From the NCBI RefSeq assembly GCF_000745485.1, contig NZ_JQJK01000016.1, positions 62,001-126,000 on the forward strand: a stretch of DNA of 64,000 bases, read 5' to 3'. Under the pieces are notes generated by a model, which was not told the DNA's origin, did not search any database, and saw nothing but the letters and a program-made list of their open reading frames with translations. Position 1 is the stretch's first letter; every line of letters starts with the position of its first letter. The stretch is from Methanobacterium veterum (GTDB lineage: Archaea > Methanobacteriota > Methanobacteria > Methanobacteriales > Methanobacteriaceae). Positions 29,863 through 38,884 of the stretch are shown one piece after another. Made by a program: the position numbers and the translations under genes.

Positions 29863-30300
29863 TTATAATCCTATATCTTCATCCCATAATTCGGGGTGTA
29901 TTTTAATGAAGCAGGACATCATTTCAATACATGAGGGATCTTGAATAACTTCTACTTTAACTCCTCTGGATCTAAGTAGTTCTTCTTCACCCATGAAGTT
30001 CTTATTCTCTCCTATTATTACTTGGGGAATGCCATAAAGTAAAATGGCTCCAGAACACATTGGACATGGGGATAATGTGGTATAAAGGACACATTCGCGG
30101 TAAAAGACTGAGGGATGCCGCCCAGCATTTTCCAGCGCGTCCATTTCGCCGTGAAGTATTGTGCTTCCATTCTGCACGCGCCTGTTATGACCTCGACCTA
30201 TAATTTTGCCTTTATGGATAAGAACGGAGCCAATTGGAATGCCTTCTTCAGATAATCCTTTTTTTGCTTCTTCAACCGCTGCTTGCATGAATTTATCCAT
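29863..30300 (-). CDS. Cytosine deaminase of the yeast (Fcy1) type
   Basis: 145 residues. The zinc site is HGEMDAL (His and catalytic Glu) and SPCPMCSGAILLYGIPQ (two Cys). The protein resembles fungal cytosine deaminase through its length and several family-specific segments: GIPIGSVLIHKGKIIGRGHN, LYTTLSPCPMC, YGIPQVIIGENKNF and a C-terminus of LWDEDIGL. It likely converts cytosine to uracil for pyrimidine salvage. A general nucleoside deaminase is the alternative. It is a single gene, unlike the bacterial CodA. Confidence 0.85.
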   Translation of the reverse strand: MDKFMQAAVEEAKKGLSEEGIPIGSVLIHKGKIIGRGHNRRVQNGSTILHGEMDALENAGRHPSVFYRECVLYTTLSPCPMCSGAILLYGIPQVIIGENKNFMGEEELLRSRGVKVEVIQDPSCIEMMSCFIKIHPELWDEDIGL

Positions 30301-30555
30301 TTAAGATTCTCCTGGGAACTAATATTCTTTAGAGTTAGTGTGATAACATTACATTGTACTCCTATTAAATATTTTAATATGGAATTCTGGACTTTTTATA
30401 CTAAATATAACTATTAATTGAACTTAATTAATTATTTTCATGTTTCAATTAAGCTTTAAACTTTTCTTTCTTCCTTTGACATTATATCCGCTGCTTTTTT
30501 AGGATTGCGCATGTCAACTTTAATCTTTTAGAATTTTTCCACAGCTCTAATTATA

Positions 30556-31209
30556 TCAATCAGATACTTCCCATTCTTCAAAGAATCTATCCAGAAACTG
30601 CTCCATAAACTTATGTCTATCTTCTGCAATTTCTTTAGCAGTTTCAGTGTTCATTAAGCCCTTTAATAGAAGTAATTTTTCATAAAAATGGTTTATAGTG
30701 GGTCCTTTATTGTTTTTGTACTGCTCAAATGACTGGTGCATTACAGGTTTAATATCAGGATTGTACATTTCACGCCCTTTATGTCCTCCGTAAGCGAATG
30801 CCCTGCCTATACCAATGGCACCAATAGCATCTAATCTATCTGCATCCTGGACAACCATGCCTTCAATGGTTTTCATAGGTGTCTTAACCCCAGCACCCCT
30901 AAAAGATATATCTCTTACAATATCAATTATATGTGAAATTATATCCTCTTCCACATGCAACTTTTCAAGCCATTCTCGTGCAACTCCCGGGCCAATATTT
31001 TCATTTCCGCCGTGGAACTTCCAGTCTGCTATGTCGTGGAGTAAAGCTGCAAGCTGGGTTACGAAAAGATCTGCATTTTCCTCTCTGCCGATATAGACTG
31101 AATTTTTCCAGACACGGTAAACATGCCACCAGTCATGTCCAGAACTTTCTCCCTGTAACTCATTCTGCACAAACTTCTCGGTTTGTCTGATAATTTTTTC
31201 CCTGTCCAT
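30556..31209 (-). CDS. HD-domain phosphohydrolase (YedJ-like)
   Basis: 217 residues of the HD superfamily. Metal-binding residues are visible in SSGHDWWHVYRVW, LLHDIADWKFHGG and VVQDADRLDAIGAIGIGRAF. The C-terminal half is helical. Relatives hydrolyse nucleotides or act in stress physiology; the substrate is not predictable. It stands alone, 155 bases from leuD. Confidence 0.87.
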   Translation of the reverse strand: MDREKIIRQTEKFVQNELQGESSGHDWWHVYRVWKNSVYIGREENADLFVTQLAALLHDIADWKFHGGNENIGPGVAREWLEKLHVEEDIISHIIDIVRDISFRGAGVKTPMKTIEGMVVQDADRLDAIGAIGIGRAFAYGGHKGREMYNPDIKPVMHQSFEQYKNNKGPTINHFYEKLLLLKGLMNTETAKEIAEDRHKFMEQFLDRFFEEWEVSD

Positions 31210-31271
31210 GTTAATTATGGGATGTACTAAAAAATAAAAAGTTTTTGAATAATTAAAAAATAGTTAAGAAA

Positions 31272-31329
31272 GATTTACTATAATTCGCCTTTAGCAATTT
31301 CTTCTTAAGTAGGGGATAAGTCATCCTTT
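31272..31329 (-). repeat. Decayed duplicate of the leuD 3' end
   Basis: A 58-base stretch repeats 31359-31418 (the last codons of leuD plus its first downstream bases) 87 bases further downstream, with a 2-base deletion and about three substitutions. Read on the minus strand it gives a broken copy of the LeuD C-terminus ending in EEIAKGEL. It is a local duplication remnant, non-functional as protein. Confidence 0.85.
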
Positions 31330-31364
31330 GAAAAAAATAAGAAAGTTAAAGGTACTCTGATTTA

Positions 31365-31874
31365 CTATAATTCGCCTTTAGCAATTTCTTCTTTTAAGTA
31401 GGGGATGAGCCCTCCTTTATTCAGTATATTGCGCATGAATCCAGGTAATCCTTTGATGGTGAATTCTTCTCCAGTGGTTAAATTCTTTAGGACTCCTTTC
31501 TCCATATCTATTTCAAGTTCATCTCCTTGCGAAACGTGTTTGGAGATATCTTTTATTTCTATGAGAGGTATACCTAGGTTTATAGCGTTTCGGTAGAATA
31601 TTCTTGCGAATGATTCTGCGACTACTGCAGAGATACCTGCGCCTTTCATCGCTATAGGTGCGTGCTCTCTTGATGAGCCGCAGCCGAAATTCTTACCTCC
31701 AACAATTATATCTCCTTTTTTTACTTTTTTGGGGAATTCTGGGTCTGCCCCTTCCATTAAATGCTGTGCAAGGTCTGATTCACATCTTAAAACCAGATAT
31801 CTTCCAGGGAGGATTAGATCAGTGTCAATATCGTTTCCAAATTTCCATGCTTTTCCTTTCATAATAACCACCAT
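31365..31874 (-). CDS. leuD: 3-isopropylmalate dehydratase small subunit (LeuD/HacB family)
   Basis: 169 residues: KAWKFGNDIDTDLILPGRYL, FGCGSSREHAPIA and RNAINLGIPLIEI, the swivel domain of the aconitase superfamily small subunits. It forms a heterodimer or tetramer with the large subunit encoded 2 bases upstream. In methanogens this family includes isopropylmalate isomerase (leucine) and homoaconitase (coenzyme B). The substrate loop here reads YLVL, which looks more like the YLVY of isopropylmalate isomerase than the YLRT of homoaconitase; this recollection should be checked. Confidence 0.9.
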   Translation of the reverse strand: MVVIMKGKAWKFGNDIDTDLILPGRYLVLRCESDLAQHLMEGADPEFPKKVKKGDIIVGGKNFGCGSSREHAPIAMKGAGISAVVAESFARIFYRNAINLGIPLIEIKDISKHVSQGDELEIDMEKGVLKNLTTGEEFTIKGLPGFMRNILNKGGLIPYLKEEIAKGEL

Positions 31875-31876
31875 TT

Positions 31877-33133
31877 TTACAGATTCCTCGGATCTTCAAT
31901 TTTTCCAGTGATTGCAGATGCCGCTGCAACTGCTGCAGAACTAAGGTAAACTTCACCTTCGCTGCTGCCCTGTCTTCCTTTAAAGTTCCTGTTTGATGTT
32001 GAGAGGCTGACTTCTCCGGGTCCGATGAGCCCTACGTGTCCGCCGAGACATGGTCCGCAGCATGGGTTGCAAACAAGTGCTCCAGAATCTACGAAAATAT
32101 TCATTAGTCCTTCGTTCAGCGCTTTGGTGTAAACTTCACGTGAAGCAGGGATTACAAGCATCCTGATGCTGTCTGAAACTTTGTTTCCTTTAAGAATTTT
32201 TGCAGCGTCTCTAAGGTCTTGAATTCGGCCGTTGGTACATGAACCGAGGAAAACCTGGTCTATAGGTGTTCCTTCAACTTTGGAGATTCCGTGGACATTA
32301 TCCACATTGTGTGGGCATGCAATTTGTGGTTCAAGATCATTAACATCAATATCAATAATTTCAAGGGATTCTGCGTCATCATCTCCTTTGATTATATCAT
32401 ATGATTTGTTAGTACGGTTTTTAAGGTAGTTCACTGTTTTTTGATCTGGCTCAACGAGCCCTGTTTTACCACCCATCTCGATAGCCATGTTACACATAAC
32501 CATCCTATCAGAAACTGACATGTTGCTTGTGGTTTCGCCTGCAAATTGGCATGCTTTATATGTTGCACCGTCAGCACCAACATGGCCTATTATGTTGAGT
32601 ACCACATCCTTTGCATAGGTGTGTTCTGGAAGTGTTCCTTCTATGTTGAATTTAATTGTTTCTGGCACTTTAAACCATAGTTTTCCTGTTGCAAAAACCA
32701 TTGACATGTCGGTTGAACCTATGCCTGTTGCAAAAGCTCCTAAAGCTCCATGTGTACATGTGTGTGAATCAGTTCCAACTACAATTTCTCCAGGGACTAC
32801 ATGCCCCTTTTCTGGGAGAACCTGGTGGCATACGCCTTCTCTAACGTCGTAAAAATTGGTTATTCCCTGTTCTTTCACGAATTTTCTCATTATCATATGG
32901 TTCGTGACAGCATCAAGTGAGTCTGCAGGTACCTGATGATCGAAAAGGATTACGATTTTTTCAGGGTCCCAGACTTTGGGTACTCCTATTTTTTCAAAAG
33001 CTTCTACAGATAAAGGTCCTGTAAGATCATGGGTCATTGCAACATCAATGTTGGACATGACCACGTCTCCAGCTTCTACCTCTTTCTTACCAGAAGCCTT
33101 TGCAAATATTTTCTCTGCTATTGTCATGGACAT
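31877..33133 (-). CDS. leuC: 3-isopropylmalate dehydratase large subunit (LeuC/HacA family)
   Basis: 418 residues from ATG 33133 ([20 protein letters not shown]), which has AGGAGG 9 bases upstream; the 57-base upstream extension overlaps no signal. Fe-S ligands and active site are seen in [37 protein letters not shown] and [19 protein letters not shown]. It binds the 4Fe-4S cluster and isomerises 2-isopropylmalate (or the homocitrate series). It is followed directly by the small-subunit gene. Confidence 0.93.
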   Translation of the reverse strand: MSMTIAEKIFAKASGKKEVEAGDVVMSNIDVAMTHDLTGPLSVEAFEKIGVPKVWDPEKIVILFDHQVPADSLDAVTNHMIMRKFVKEQGITNFYDVREGVCHQVLPEKGHVVPGEIVVGTDSHTCTHGALGAFATGIGSTDMSMVFATGKLWFKVPETIKFNIEGTLPEHTYAKDVVLNIIGHVGADGATYKACQFAGETTSNMSVSDRMVMCNMAIEMGGKTGLVEPDQKTVNYLKNRTNKSYDIIKGDDDAESLEIIDIDVNDLEPQIACPHNVDNVHGISKVEGTPIDQVFLGSCTNGRIQDLRDAAKILKGNKVSDSIRMLVIPASREVYTKALNEGLMNIFVDSGALVCNPCCGPCLGGHVGLIGPGEVSLSTSNRNFKGRQGSSEGEVYLSSAAVAAASAITGKIEDPRNL

Positions 33134-33156
33134 AATTATTCCTCCTGTTATTACAT

Positions 33157-33924
33157 TTAAAATGATTTTTTTCCACCTATTAAGCACCATAACATGTGCT
33201 TAGAGAAGATATCGGTTTCAGTGAAGCCTATCTCTCTTAGACAATCCAATTGGGCTAAAAAAGGCTCGTGAATGTCATCTCCTTCCTGTTTTGGAATATG
33301 GGCGTTATCTAAATTTCTTTTTTTCCAGTTGCTGAATTTTTCCATCCATGCTTCATAAGATGAGGATAGATCATCAGAAATCGTGTATTTTTGTTTTTGG
33401 GCATGATAAATCCAATAGTAAAGGTTTTTTAAGTATGCATCTTCAGTCACTGTTTTCATTTCATCGATATTAAAAAACCAACCGCCTTCTTCAAGCATAT
33501 CATAACATTTTTGGTACAGTTTCTTTTTGTTTTTTGTTTGAAGGTGGTGAATTGCAGACATGGATGTGATCACAGTGGGTTTCTCTGTAATTTTTGACTC
33601 CCAGTTTTTGCAGAAATCAGACTTGATATAATTCACTCTGTCTTCATATTTCTGTAACCTCTCCTTTGCAACAGACATGAATTCATCAGAAGAATCTAAG
33701 TAGTAGCAACTTGAATCTGGAAACTCTTTCAGTACCTTTTCAATTAAAATACCGCTTCCAGCTCCTAAATCTAAAAGAATGATTTCCTCAATATTTTCAA
33801 ATTTTAAGATATCTATCGCGGCGTTCTGCAGGAAATCATATCCGGGCACAGTTATTTGACACATTTTATCATAGTTAACTGCCATTTTTTGCAGGTGAAA
33901 ACGGTTTTTGTCTATTTGTTCCAT
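33157..33924 (-). CDS. Class I SAM-dependent methyltransferase
   Basis: 255 residues with a Rossmann SAM-binding motif [17 protein letters not shown], then [16 protein letters not shown] and the post-motif [26 protein letters not shown]. The acceptor is unknown. The gene lies 71 bases downstream of a marR-family gene and its promoter carries the same TTAGTTT-type palindrome as that of marR, so it is likely a target of that regulator. It ends 23 bases before leuC. Confidence 0.87.
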   Translation of the reverse strand: MEQIDKNRFHLQKMAVNYDKMCQITVPGYDFLQNAAIDILKFENIEEIILLDLGAGSGILIEKVLKEFPDSSCYYLDSSDEFMSVAKERLQKYEDRVNYIKSDFCKNWESKITEKPTVITSMSAIHHLQTKNKKKLYQKCYDMLEEGGWFFNIDEMKTVTEDAYLKNLYYWIYHAQKQKYTISDDLSSSYEAWMEKFSNWKKRNLDNAHIPKQEGDDIHEPFLAQLDCLREIGFTETDIFSKHMLWCLIGGKKSF

Positions 33925-33961
33925 AATAACATCCTTTACTATTTTTTAATTAATTTCTAAT

Positions 33962-33990
33962 TAGTTTTGCGAAACTAACTATATTTTAAA
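33962..33990 (-). promoter_or_regulatory. MarR-type operator and promoter of the methyltransferase gene
   Basis: Perfect inverted repeat TTAGTTT-TGCG-AAACTAA at 33962-33979. On the minus strand it lies immediately downstream of a TATA-like AAAATATAG (about 33980-33990) and 38 bases before the ATG. A matching site with the same geometry precedes marR (34444-34472). Binding by the adjacent MarR protein is inferred. Confidence 0.6.
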
Positions 33991-33995
33991 AAAAA

Positions 33996-34430
33996 TTACA
34001 GTCCTGATGTTGTAATTTTACCTACGATTTTAATGAAGTTCTCAACTTCATCTTCATTTAAAACATCCAAAATCTTTTTAATTGCATTTTTGTGAACTTG
34101 CATGTGTATTTTAATTATAGTCTTACCTTCAGGTGTTAACCCGAGGAAATAAAATCGTTTATCATCATTTGATTGAATTTTAGTCACGATGCCTCGATCT
34201 ATCAGCTGGTTAATGGCGATAGAAACTGTAGATTTCTTAACACCCAACATCTTTGCTATTTCAGACACGCTTATATTTTCGTGCTTGTTGATTAACTCGA
34301 TATAATACAGCTGGCGCAGGGTGAAATTTTTTAAAGCACCGCTTAAAATCTGATTCTGGAAGTTTCCCATCAGTTCGGTTAATCTATCAACTGCCTCTAC
34401 CAGTTCAAGTTCATAAGTCATATGTTTCAT
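33996..34430 (-). CDS. MarR-family transcriptional regulator
   Basis: 144 residues with the MarR winged helix: FTLRQLYYIELINKHENISV, SEIAKMLGVKKSTVSIAINQ, LIDRGIVTKIQSNDDKRFYF and LTPEGKTII. It is expected to bind as a dimer to palindromes and respond to small molecules. It is upstream of, and on the same strand as, a methyltransferase gene, and both promoters have related palindromes. Confidence 0.92.
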   Translation of the reverse strand: MKHMTYELELVEAVDRLTELMGNFQNQILSGALKNFTLRQLYYIELINKHENISVSEIAKMLGVKKSTVSIAINQLIDRGIVTKIQSNDDKRFYFLGLTPEGKTIIKIHMQVHKNAIKKILDVLNEDEVENFIKIVGKITTSGL

Positions 34431-34443
34431 CCTCTTGAGTAAA

Positions 34444-34472
34444 TAGTTTTATCTAACTAACTATTATATAAA
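34444..34472 (-). promoter_or_regulatory. MarR-type operator and promoter of marR
   Basis: TAGTTTTATCTAACTAACTA at 34444-34463 contains inverted TAGTT/AACTA arms and abuts, on the minus strand, a TATA box (TTTATATAAT, about 34463-34472). The ATG is 14 bases further downstream. It shares TAGTTTT and AACTAACTAT with the site at 33962, consistent with autoregulation. Confidence 0.55.
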
Positions 34473-34631
34473 TTTATTGGAGGGTTTTCACGTACTTATA
34501 TTATTTTGCTAACTTTGAATAGTTTTAAATGCTTATTTTTACTTTTAAATCTGTTTAATGGCTTGAAATAAGAAAATATATTAAACAAAACGACTATAAT
34601 TATAATAAATTGAATAGAACGAGGTGAAAAA

Positions 34632-35579
34632 ATAGCAAATATCACAGAAATTAAATCTATTGAATTAATTTCTTTTACACGAATAGCATCTTCAACAGCT
34701 GCAATTTTAGTATTCATTTACTCTGTGATAATTCTAATAATATCTAGACTTGTAACAACTTTTATACCACATTTAGGTACGCTTGGTGATATTATAAATG
34801 GTATGGGTATAGCATCAGTTGTTATTCTCCCAATAACTACATATTTCCTGATTATGGCGGTAAGTTTTTTCAGTGGACTGCTTTATAACAGGATAACCTC
34901 CAGATTATGCGGTATAAAATTGAGATTGGATAACAATGAAATAACAGAAATACCTGTAAAAGCATTTTCTTTAATTATAGCGAGCATTGAAACAATATGG
35001 CTGTTTATTGTTGGTTTGTTTTTGGCAGCGGCAATCATACCTTTTACAAATATCATACTCATGCTAATTAACTTTACAGCTAACGCTATTGAAAGGAGCA
35101 TAGATATAAGTGGAACAACTCTTTTAATCAATACTGTTTTAGGAACAAATGGAGCTGCACTGGCATTAATTTTGATAATTGGATTACCACTCGTAACCTT
35201 TGTATATGGAATTGTTAGCAATGGATTATTTGCAATATTCTACAATTATATAGCCACAAAATTTATCAGAATGCAGCTGGATATTGAAGTAATTTCAGAA
35301 AATCTGCACGAAATAAAATCTTTACCTGTCGTAGCTGCTGCAGCACCGCTTTCAGGCGCAGTTTTTGGTGCATTTGGAGTTATTATGGGCCTTATAACTC
35401 TATTATCTCTTGCTGTAACTGGAAATCCAAGCGTCGGAAATATAATAAATGACATTACAATCATTGCCTTAAATGGGTTAAGTTATTTTCTGGGTTATTT
35501 CCTGATTTTTGCTTTAATTGCGGTGATTTACAACTTTTTAGCACCTAAAATGGGGGGAATTAGATTAGAACTGGAATAA
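34632..35579 (+). CDS. Membrane protein with duplicated DUF3566-like units
   Basis: 315 residues from an ATA codon at 34632 that has GAGGTG 5 bases upstream. The frame is open and aligned with the paralogue at 59936 from residue 1 (ANITEIKSIELISFTRIAS against INTKEIKSVKLASFTKMTA). The first GTG, 34725, lies in the middle of the first membrane helix. There are about six transmembrane helices with a motif repeated two to three times: LYNRITSRLCGIKLRLDNNE, then IPVKAFSLIIASIETIWLFI; IFYNYIATKFIRMQLDIEVI; IYNFLAPKMGGIRLELE. Function unknown. Confidence 0.75.
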   Translation: MANITEIKSIELISFTRIASSTAAILVFIYSVIILIISRLVTTFIPHLGTLGDIINGMGIASVVILPITTYFLIMAVSFFSGLLYNRITSRLCGIKLRLDNNEITEIPVKAFSLIIASIETIWLFIVGLFLAAAIIPFTNIILMLINFTANAIERSIDISGTTLLINTVLGTNGAALALILIIGLPLVTFVYGIVSNGLFAIFYNYIATKFIRMQLDIEVISENLHEIKSLPVVAAAAPLSGAVFGAFGVIMGLITLLSLAVTGNPSVGNIINDITIIALNGLSYFLGYFLIFALIAVIYNFLAPKMGGIRLELE

Positions 35580-35615
35580 ACAGTTATTGTTCCACTCTGA
35601 AGAGCAATGGATTTT

Positions 35616-36296
35616 TCAGTAAATTATTGTCATTGGAACCATTTTAGAAACTTTAATACAGAGTTCAACGTCGCTTTCGATAAATCTGCCCTTTGTATAT
35701 CTTTTTTCATTATTAATTTGAATAAGTTTTCCATAAAGAGCTTTTGCATCTGCATTTGATAGTTTTTTTACAGTATCTGTTCCAGAATCTAAAAACATCC
35801 GTGCAAAAATTGGTCCAATCCATTTAACCCTTGATAAATCAGTTAATTTGGTTAATTCCAGTATTTCTTCTGGACTTATCTTAGTTTCAGCAGCTAATTT
35901 GGCTCTGTCCTCCTGAGTTTTAATTATTTTAAATAAATGGGCAGTATTTTTAATACCCTTGCTGTTTAATTTGTTTAAAGTATCTTTTTCAATGCCTGGA
36001 AACTTTTCAAGGTGCACTGGTTTAGGTAAATAGCTGTTTACTTCCCTTCTTAAAATTAAAATATAATCTTGAGGTAAGCCTGACCTTTCAGCAAATTCTT
36101 TAGCTTTTTTGGGAGTTTTCAATGAAGTTGATAGATCACTCAGATTTTTAATTCCTTTACTTTCTAAAATTTTAAATCTGGTATCAATTTGCTCTTTCAA
36201 TATTTTTCTGCTTGGAAGAAGGTCTGCTTCTGTTAGTTCCTGCTTAAATTTAATTAAGGGGTACTTTTCAAGGTCAATATAATAGTCGTCAACCAT
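35616..36296 (-). CDS. DUF4332-type helix-hairpin-helix protein
   Basis: 226 residues made of repeated helix-hairpin-helix-like units: ILESKGIKNLSDLSTSLKTP, LEKFPGIEKDTLNKLNSKGI, VKWIGPIFARMFLDSGTDTV. This arrangement fits DUF4332, found in proteins predicted to contact DNA or act as scaffolds. It converges with the membrane protein gene. There is no catalytic motif and no operon partner. Confidence 0.75.
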   Translation of the reverse strand: MVDDYYIDLEKYPLIKFKQELTEADLLPSRKILKEQIDTRFKILESKGIKNLSDLSTSLKTPKKAKEFAERSGLPQDYILILRREVNSYLPKPVHLEKFPGIEKDTLNKLNSKGIKNTAHLFKIIKTQEDRAKLAAETKISPEEILELTKLTDLSRVKWIGPIFARMFLDSGTDTVKKLSNADAKALYGKLIQINNEKRYTKGRFIESDVELCIKVSKMVPMTIIY

Positions 36297-36352
36297 ACTA
36301 ATCCAGGGTAATAATTTAATTGAGAATATATAAATAATTCAGGATTGTTTTA

Positions 36353-37507
36353 CTATTTTTCAAACGTTTCCACCACTTCTTTAAGGTATTTCCTTATCTC
36401 GAGTTTTTGCGTGCATTTTTCCTCACAGTCACCGCAGTCATCACAAACTGATGCATTTGCATTTTTGGCTTTAATAAATGCATAACTTCCAGCGGGTTTT
36501 TCCATGTTCTGGTAAATGTACAGATCGTTTAAAATGTTCAGGTTGGTGGGAATATCGACCCCATTGGGGCAAGGCATGCAGTAATTACAGCCGGTACATC
36601 CAGCATGAATCCTTTCAATGTAAGTATCTTTAGCCTCCTGAATCAGATTTCTCTCTTCAGCAGTGAGGCTGTTCACATGTCCATTTTCTGCAATTTTAAT
36701 GTTTTCTATAACCTGCTCCATTTTACTCATGCCGCTTAAAACCACATTCACTTCTGAATGGTCCCATAGGAAGCGCAGGGCCCATTCTACAGGGCTTCTT
36801 TTAACTGGGGCCTTATCCCATACAGCCTGAATATCTGGAGGAATATTATTTGTGAGACAGCCTCCTCGAAGTGGTTCCATAATTGCAGTACCGATGTCTC
36901 TGGCAGCCATATATTCAAGCCCTTCTTTTCCAGCCTGGAAGTCTTCATCCATATAGTTGTACTGAATCAAGGCGAAACTCCAGTTGTAAGAGTCTATAAT
37001 CTCCTTAAAAAGTTCAATTTCGTCGTGATATGAAAAACCAGCGTACTTTATACGGCCGTCTTCAAGTGCAGAGTCCATAAATTCAAGGACATCAAGTTCT
37101 TTTAAGTTTGACCATGTATTTTTACCAAGACCGTGTAAAAGATAAAAATCTATACTGTCAGTTTGCAGCCTTTTAAGCTGCATATCCAGGTAATAATTGA
37201 GGTCTTCTTTTTTCTCGATATTCCAACTGGGTAATTTAGTGGAAAGATACACTTGATCCCTGTATCCTTCTTTTAGAACATTTCCAACAAATATTTCACT
37301 CATGCCTCCTTGTGTTGCATCGAGGCCGTGATAAGGGTAAGCAGTGTCAATATAATTCACGCCGTGATCTATGGCGTAATGGAGCATTTCTGTTGCCAGC
37401 GGTTCATTTATTCTTTCAGGGTTGTTGTCGATTATTGGAAGCCTCATGCATCCAAAACCGAGTATTGAAACTTTTTTCCCTGTTTTTCCAAAAGTTCTGT
37501 ATAACAA
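36353..37507 (-). CDS. Aldo/keto reductase with C-terminal 4Fe-4S domain
   Basis: 384 residues. The TIM-barrel AKR part has MLYRTFGKTGKKVSILGFGC, GVNYIDTAYPYHG (catalytic Asp/Tyr), YLSTKLPSW and DFYLLHGLGK. The C-terminus carries CTGCNYCMPCPNGVDIP and CDDCGDCEEKCTQKLEIRKY, ferredoxin-like cysteine sets typical of methanogen and clostridial AKRs. It likely reduces a carbonyl compound with reduced ferredoxin or NAD(P)H. It is the downstream copy of a tandem pair and carries a six-residue insertion (LDATQG) before GGMSEI. Confidence 0.9.
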   Translation of the reverse strand: MLYRTFGKTGKKVSILGFGCMRLPIIDNNPERINEPLATEMLHYAIDHGVNYIDTAYPYHGLDATQGGMSEIFVGNVLKEGYRDQVYLSTKLPSWNIEKKEDLNYYLDMQLKRLQTDSIDFYLLHGLGKNTWSNLKELDVLEFMDSALEDGRIKYAGFSYHDEIELFKEIIDSYNWSFALIQYNYMDEDFQAGKEGLEYMAARDIGTAIMEPLRGGCLTNNIPPDIQAVWDKAPVKRSPVEWALRFLWDHSEVNVVLSGMSKMEQVIENIKIAENGHVNSLTAEERNLIQEAKDTYIERIHAGCTGCNYCMPCPNGVDIPTNLNILNDLYIYQNMEKPAGSYAFIKAKNANASVCDDCGDCEEKCTQKLEIRKYLKEVVETFEK

Positions 37508-37622
37508 AAAGAGTCCCCCTAAAAAGGAATTATGTTAATTATTTGGAATTTATTTTTATTATAATTTTATAGTAAAGTTAGAATTAAAAAATAGTGAGAT
37601 AAAGTATATCTCTTAATTTTAG

Positions 37623-38756
37623 CTACTTCTCAAAAGTTTCAACTGCTTCTTTAAGATATTCCCTTATTTGAAGGTTTTGTGTACATGCTTCTTCACATGC
37701 GCCACACTGATTACAAAATGAAGCACTCATTCCTTTGGCTATTAAGAAGGAATAGTTTCCAGACGGTTTTTGCATGTTTTTATAGATGTAAGTGTCGTTT
37801 AATAGATTCAAGTTCAGTGGAATATCCACTCCCTGAGGACAGGGCATGCAGTAGTTACAGCTTGTGCAGCCAGCATGCATTCTTGCACTGTAAGTTTCTC
37901 TAACTTCTTCAATTAGATTTCTTTCATCATCTGTAAGAACATTGGCGTGGCCCTTTTCTGCAATATTTATATTGTCTACAACATGTTCCATTTTACTCAT
38001 GCCGCTTAAAACCACATTAACTTCTGGCTGGTCCCATAAAAAGAGCAGAGCCCATTCTGCAAGGCTTCTTTTAACTGAGGATTTATCCCATATTGCCTGA
38101 ATGTCTAACGGAATGTTGTCTGTAAGGCAGCTCCCTCTAAGCGGTTCCATGATTACAGTCCCCATTTTGTCTGCTGCGTAGTTAAGTCCTGCCCTTTCTG
38201 CCTGAAACTCCTGATCGATGTAGTTGTACTGGATCTGAGAAAAATCCCATTTGTAAGAGTCCACAACTTCCTTAAAAAATTCAAGTTCATCGTGGAATGA
38301 AAAGCCAACATGGCCTATTCTGCCGTCTTCAACTGCAGAGTCCAGGAATTCGAAAACGTCTAGATTCAGCAGCTTTTCCCAAAAATTCCTGTGGAGACCG
38401 TGCAGGAGATAGAAATCTATCCTGTCGGTTTGTAGTTTTTTGAGCTGTTCATCCAGAAAGCTGTCAAAGTCTTCCTTTTTTTGAACAAGCCAGCTGGGTA
38501 ATTTGGTGGAAAGATACACCTGATCCCTGTAACCGTTTTTCAATGCATTTCCAACTGCAATTTCGCTCATACCTTTGTGATAAGGATAAGCTGTATCAAT
38601 GTAATTCACGCCGTGATCTATGGCGTAATGGAGCATTTCTGTTGCCAGCGGTTCATTTATTTTTTCTGGTTTATCATTAAGTATTGGAAGCCTCATGCAT
38701 CCAAAACCAAGTATTGAAACCTCTTTGCCTGTTTTTCCGAAATTTCTGTATAACAA
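37623..38756 (-). CDS. Aldo/keto reductase with C-terminal 4Fe-4S domain (paralogue)
   Basis: 377 residues, closely similar along its whole length to the protein at 36353, including the same start, YPYHKGMSEIAVGN, DFYLLHGLHRNF, and the Cys sets CTSCNYCMPCPQGVDIP and CNQCGACEEACTQNLQI. The two genes are 115 bases apart in the same orientation, clearly a tandem duplication. It lacks the six-residue insertion of its neighbour and so probably represents the usual form. Confidence 0.9.
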   Translation of the reverse strand: MLYRNFGKTGKEVSILGFGCMRLPILNDKPEKINEPLATEMLHYAIDHGVNYIDTAYPYHKGMSEIAVGNALKNGYRDQVYLSTKLPSWLVQKKEDFDSFLDEQLKKLQTDRIDFYLLHGLHRNFWEKLLNLDVFEFLDSAVEDGRIGHVGFSFHDELEFFKEVVDSYKWDFSQIQYNYIDQEFQAERAGLNYAADKMGTVIMEPLRGSCLTDNIPLDIQAIWDKSSVKRSLAEWALLFLWDQPEVNVVLSGMSKMEHVVDNINIAEKGHANVLTDDERNLIEEVRETYSARMHAGCTSCNYCMPCPQGVDIPLNLNLLNDTYIYKNMQKPSGNYSFLIAKGMSASFCNQCGACEEACTQNLQIREYLKEAVETFEK

Positions 38757-38884
38757 GTGATAATCCTCCGATAAAACTGATTTGAATTAATGAAAATTCA
38801 TTTCTAATTTACATGTAATAGATTGAATAAAATAGAATGAATTAATTTAAGTAATTTACCCATCCAGGTTTAAAAGATATTAAC

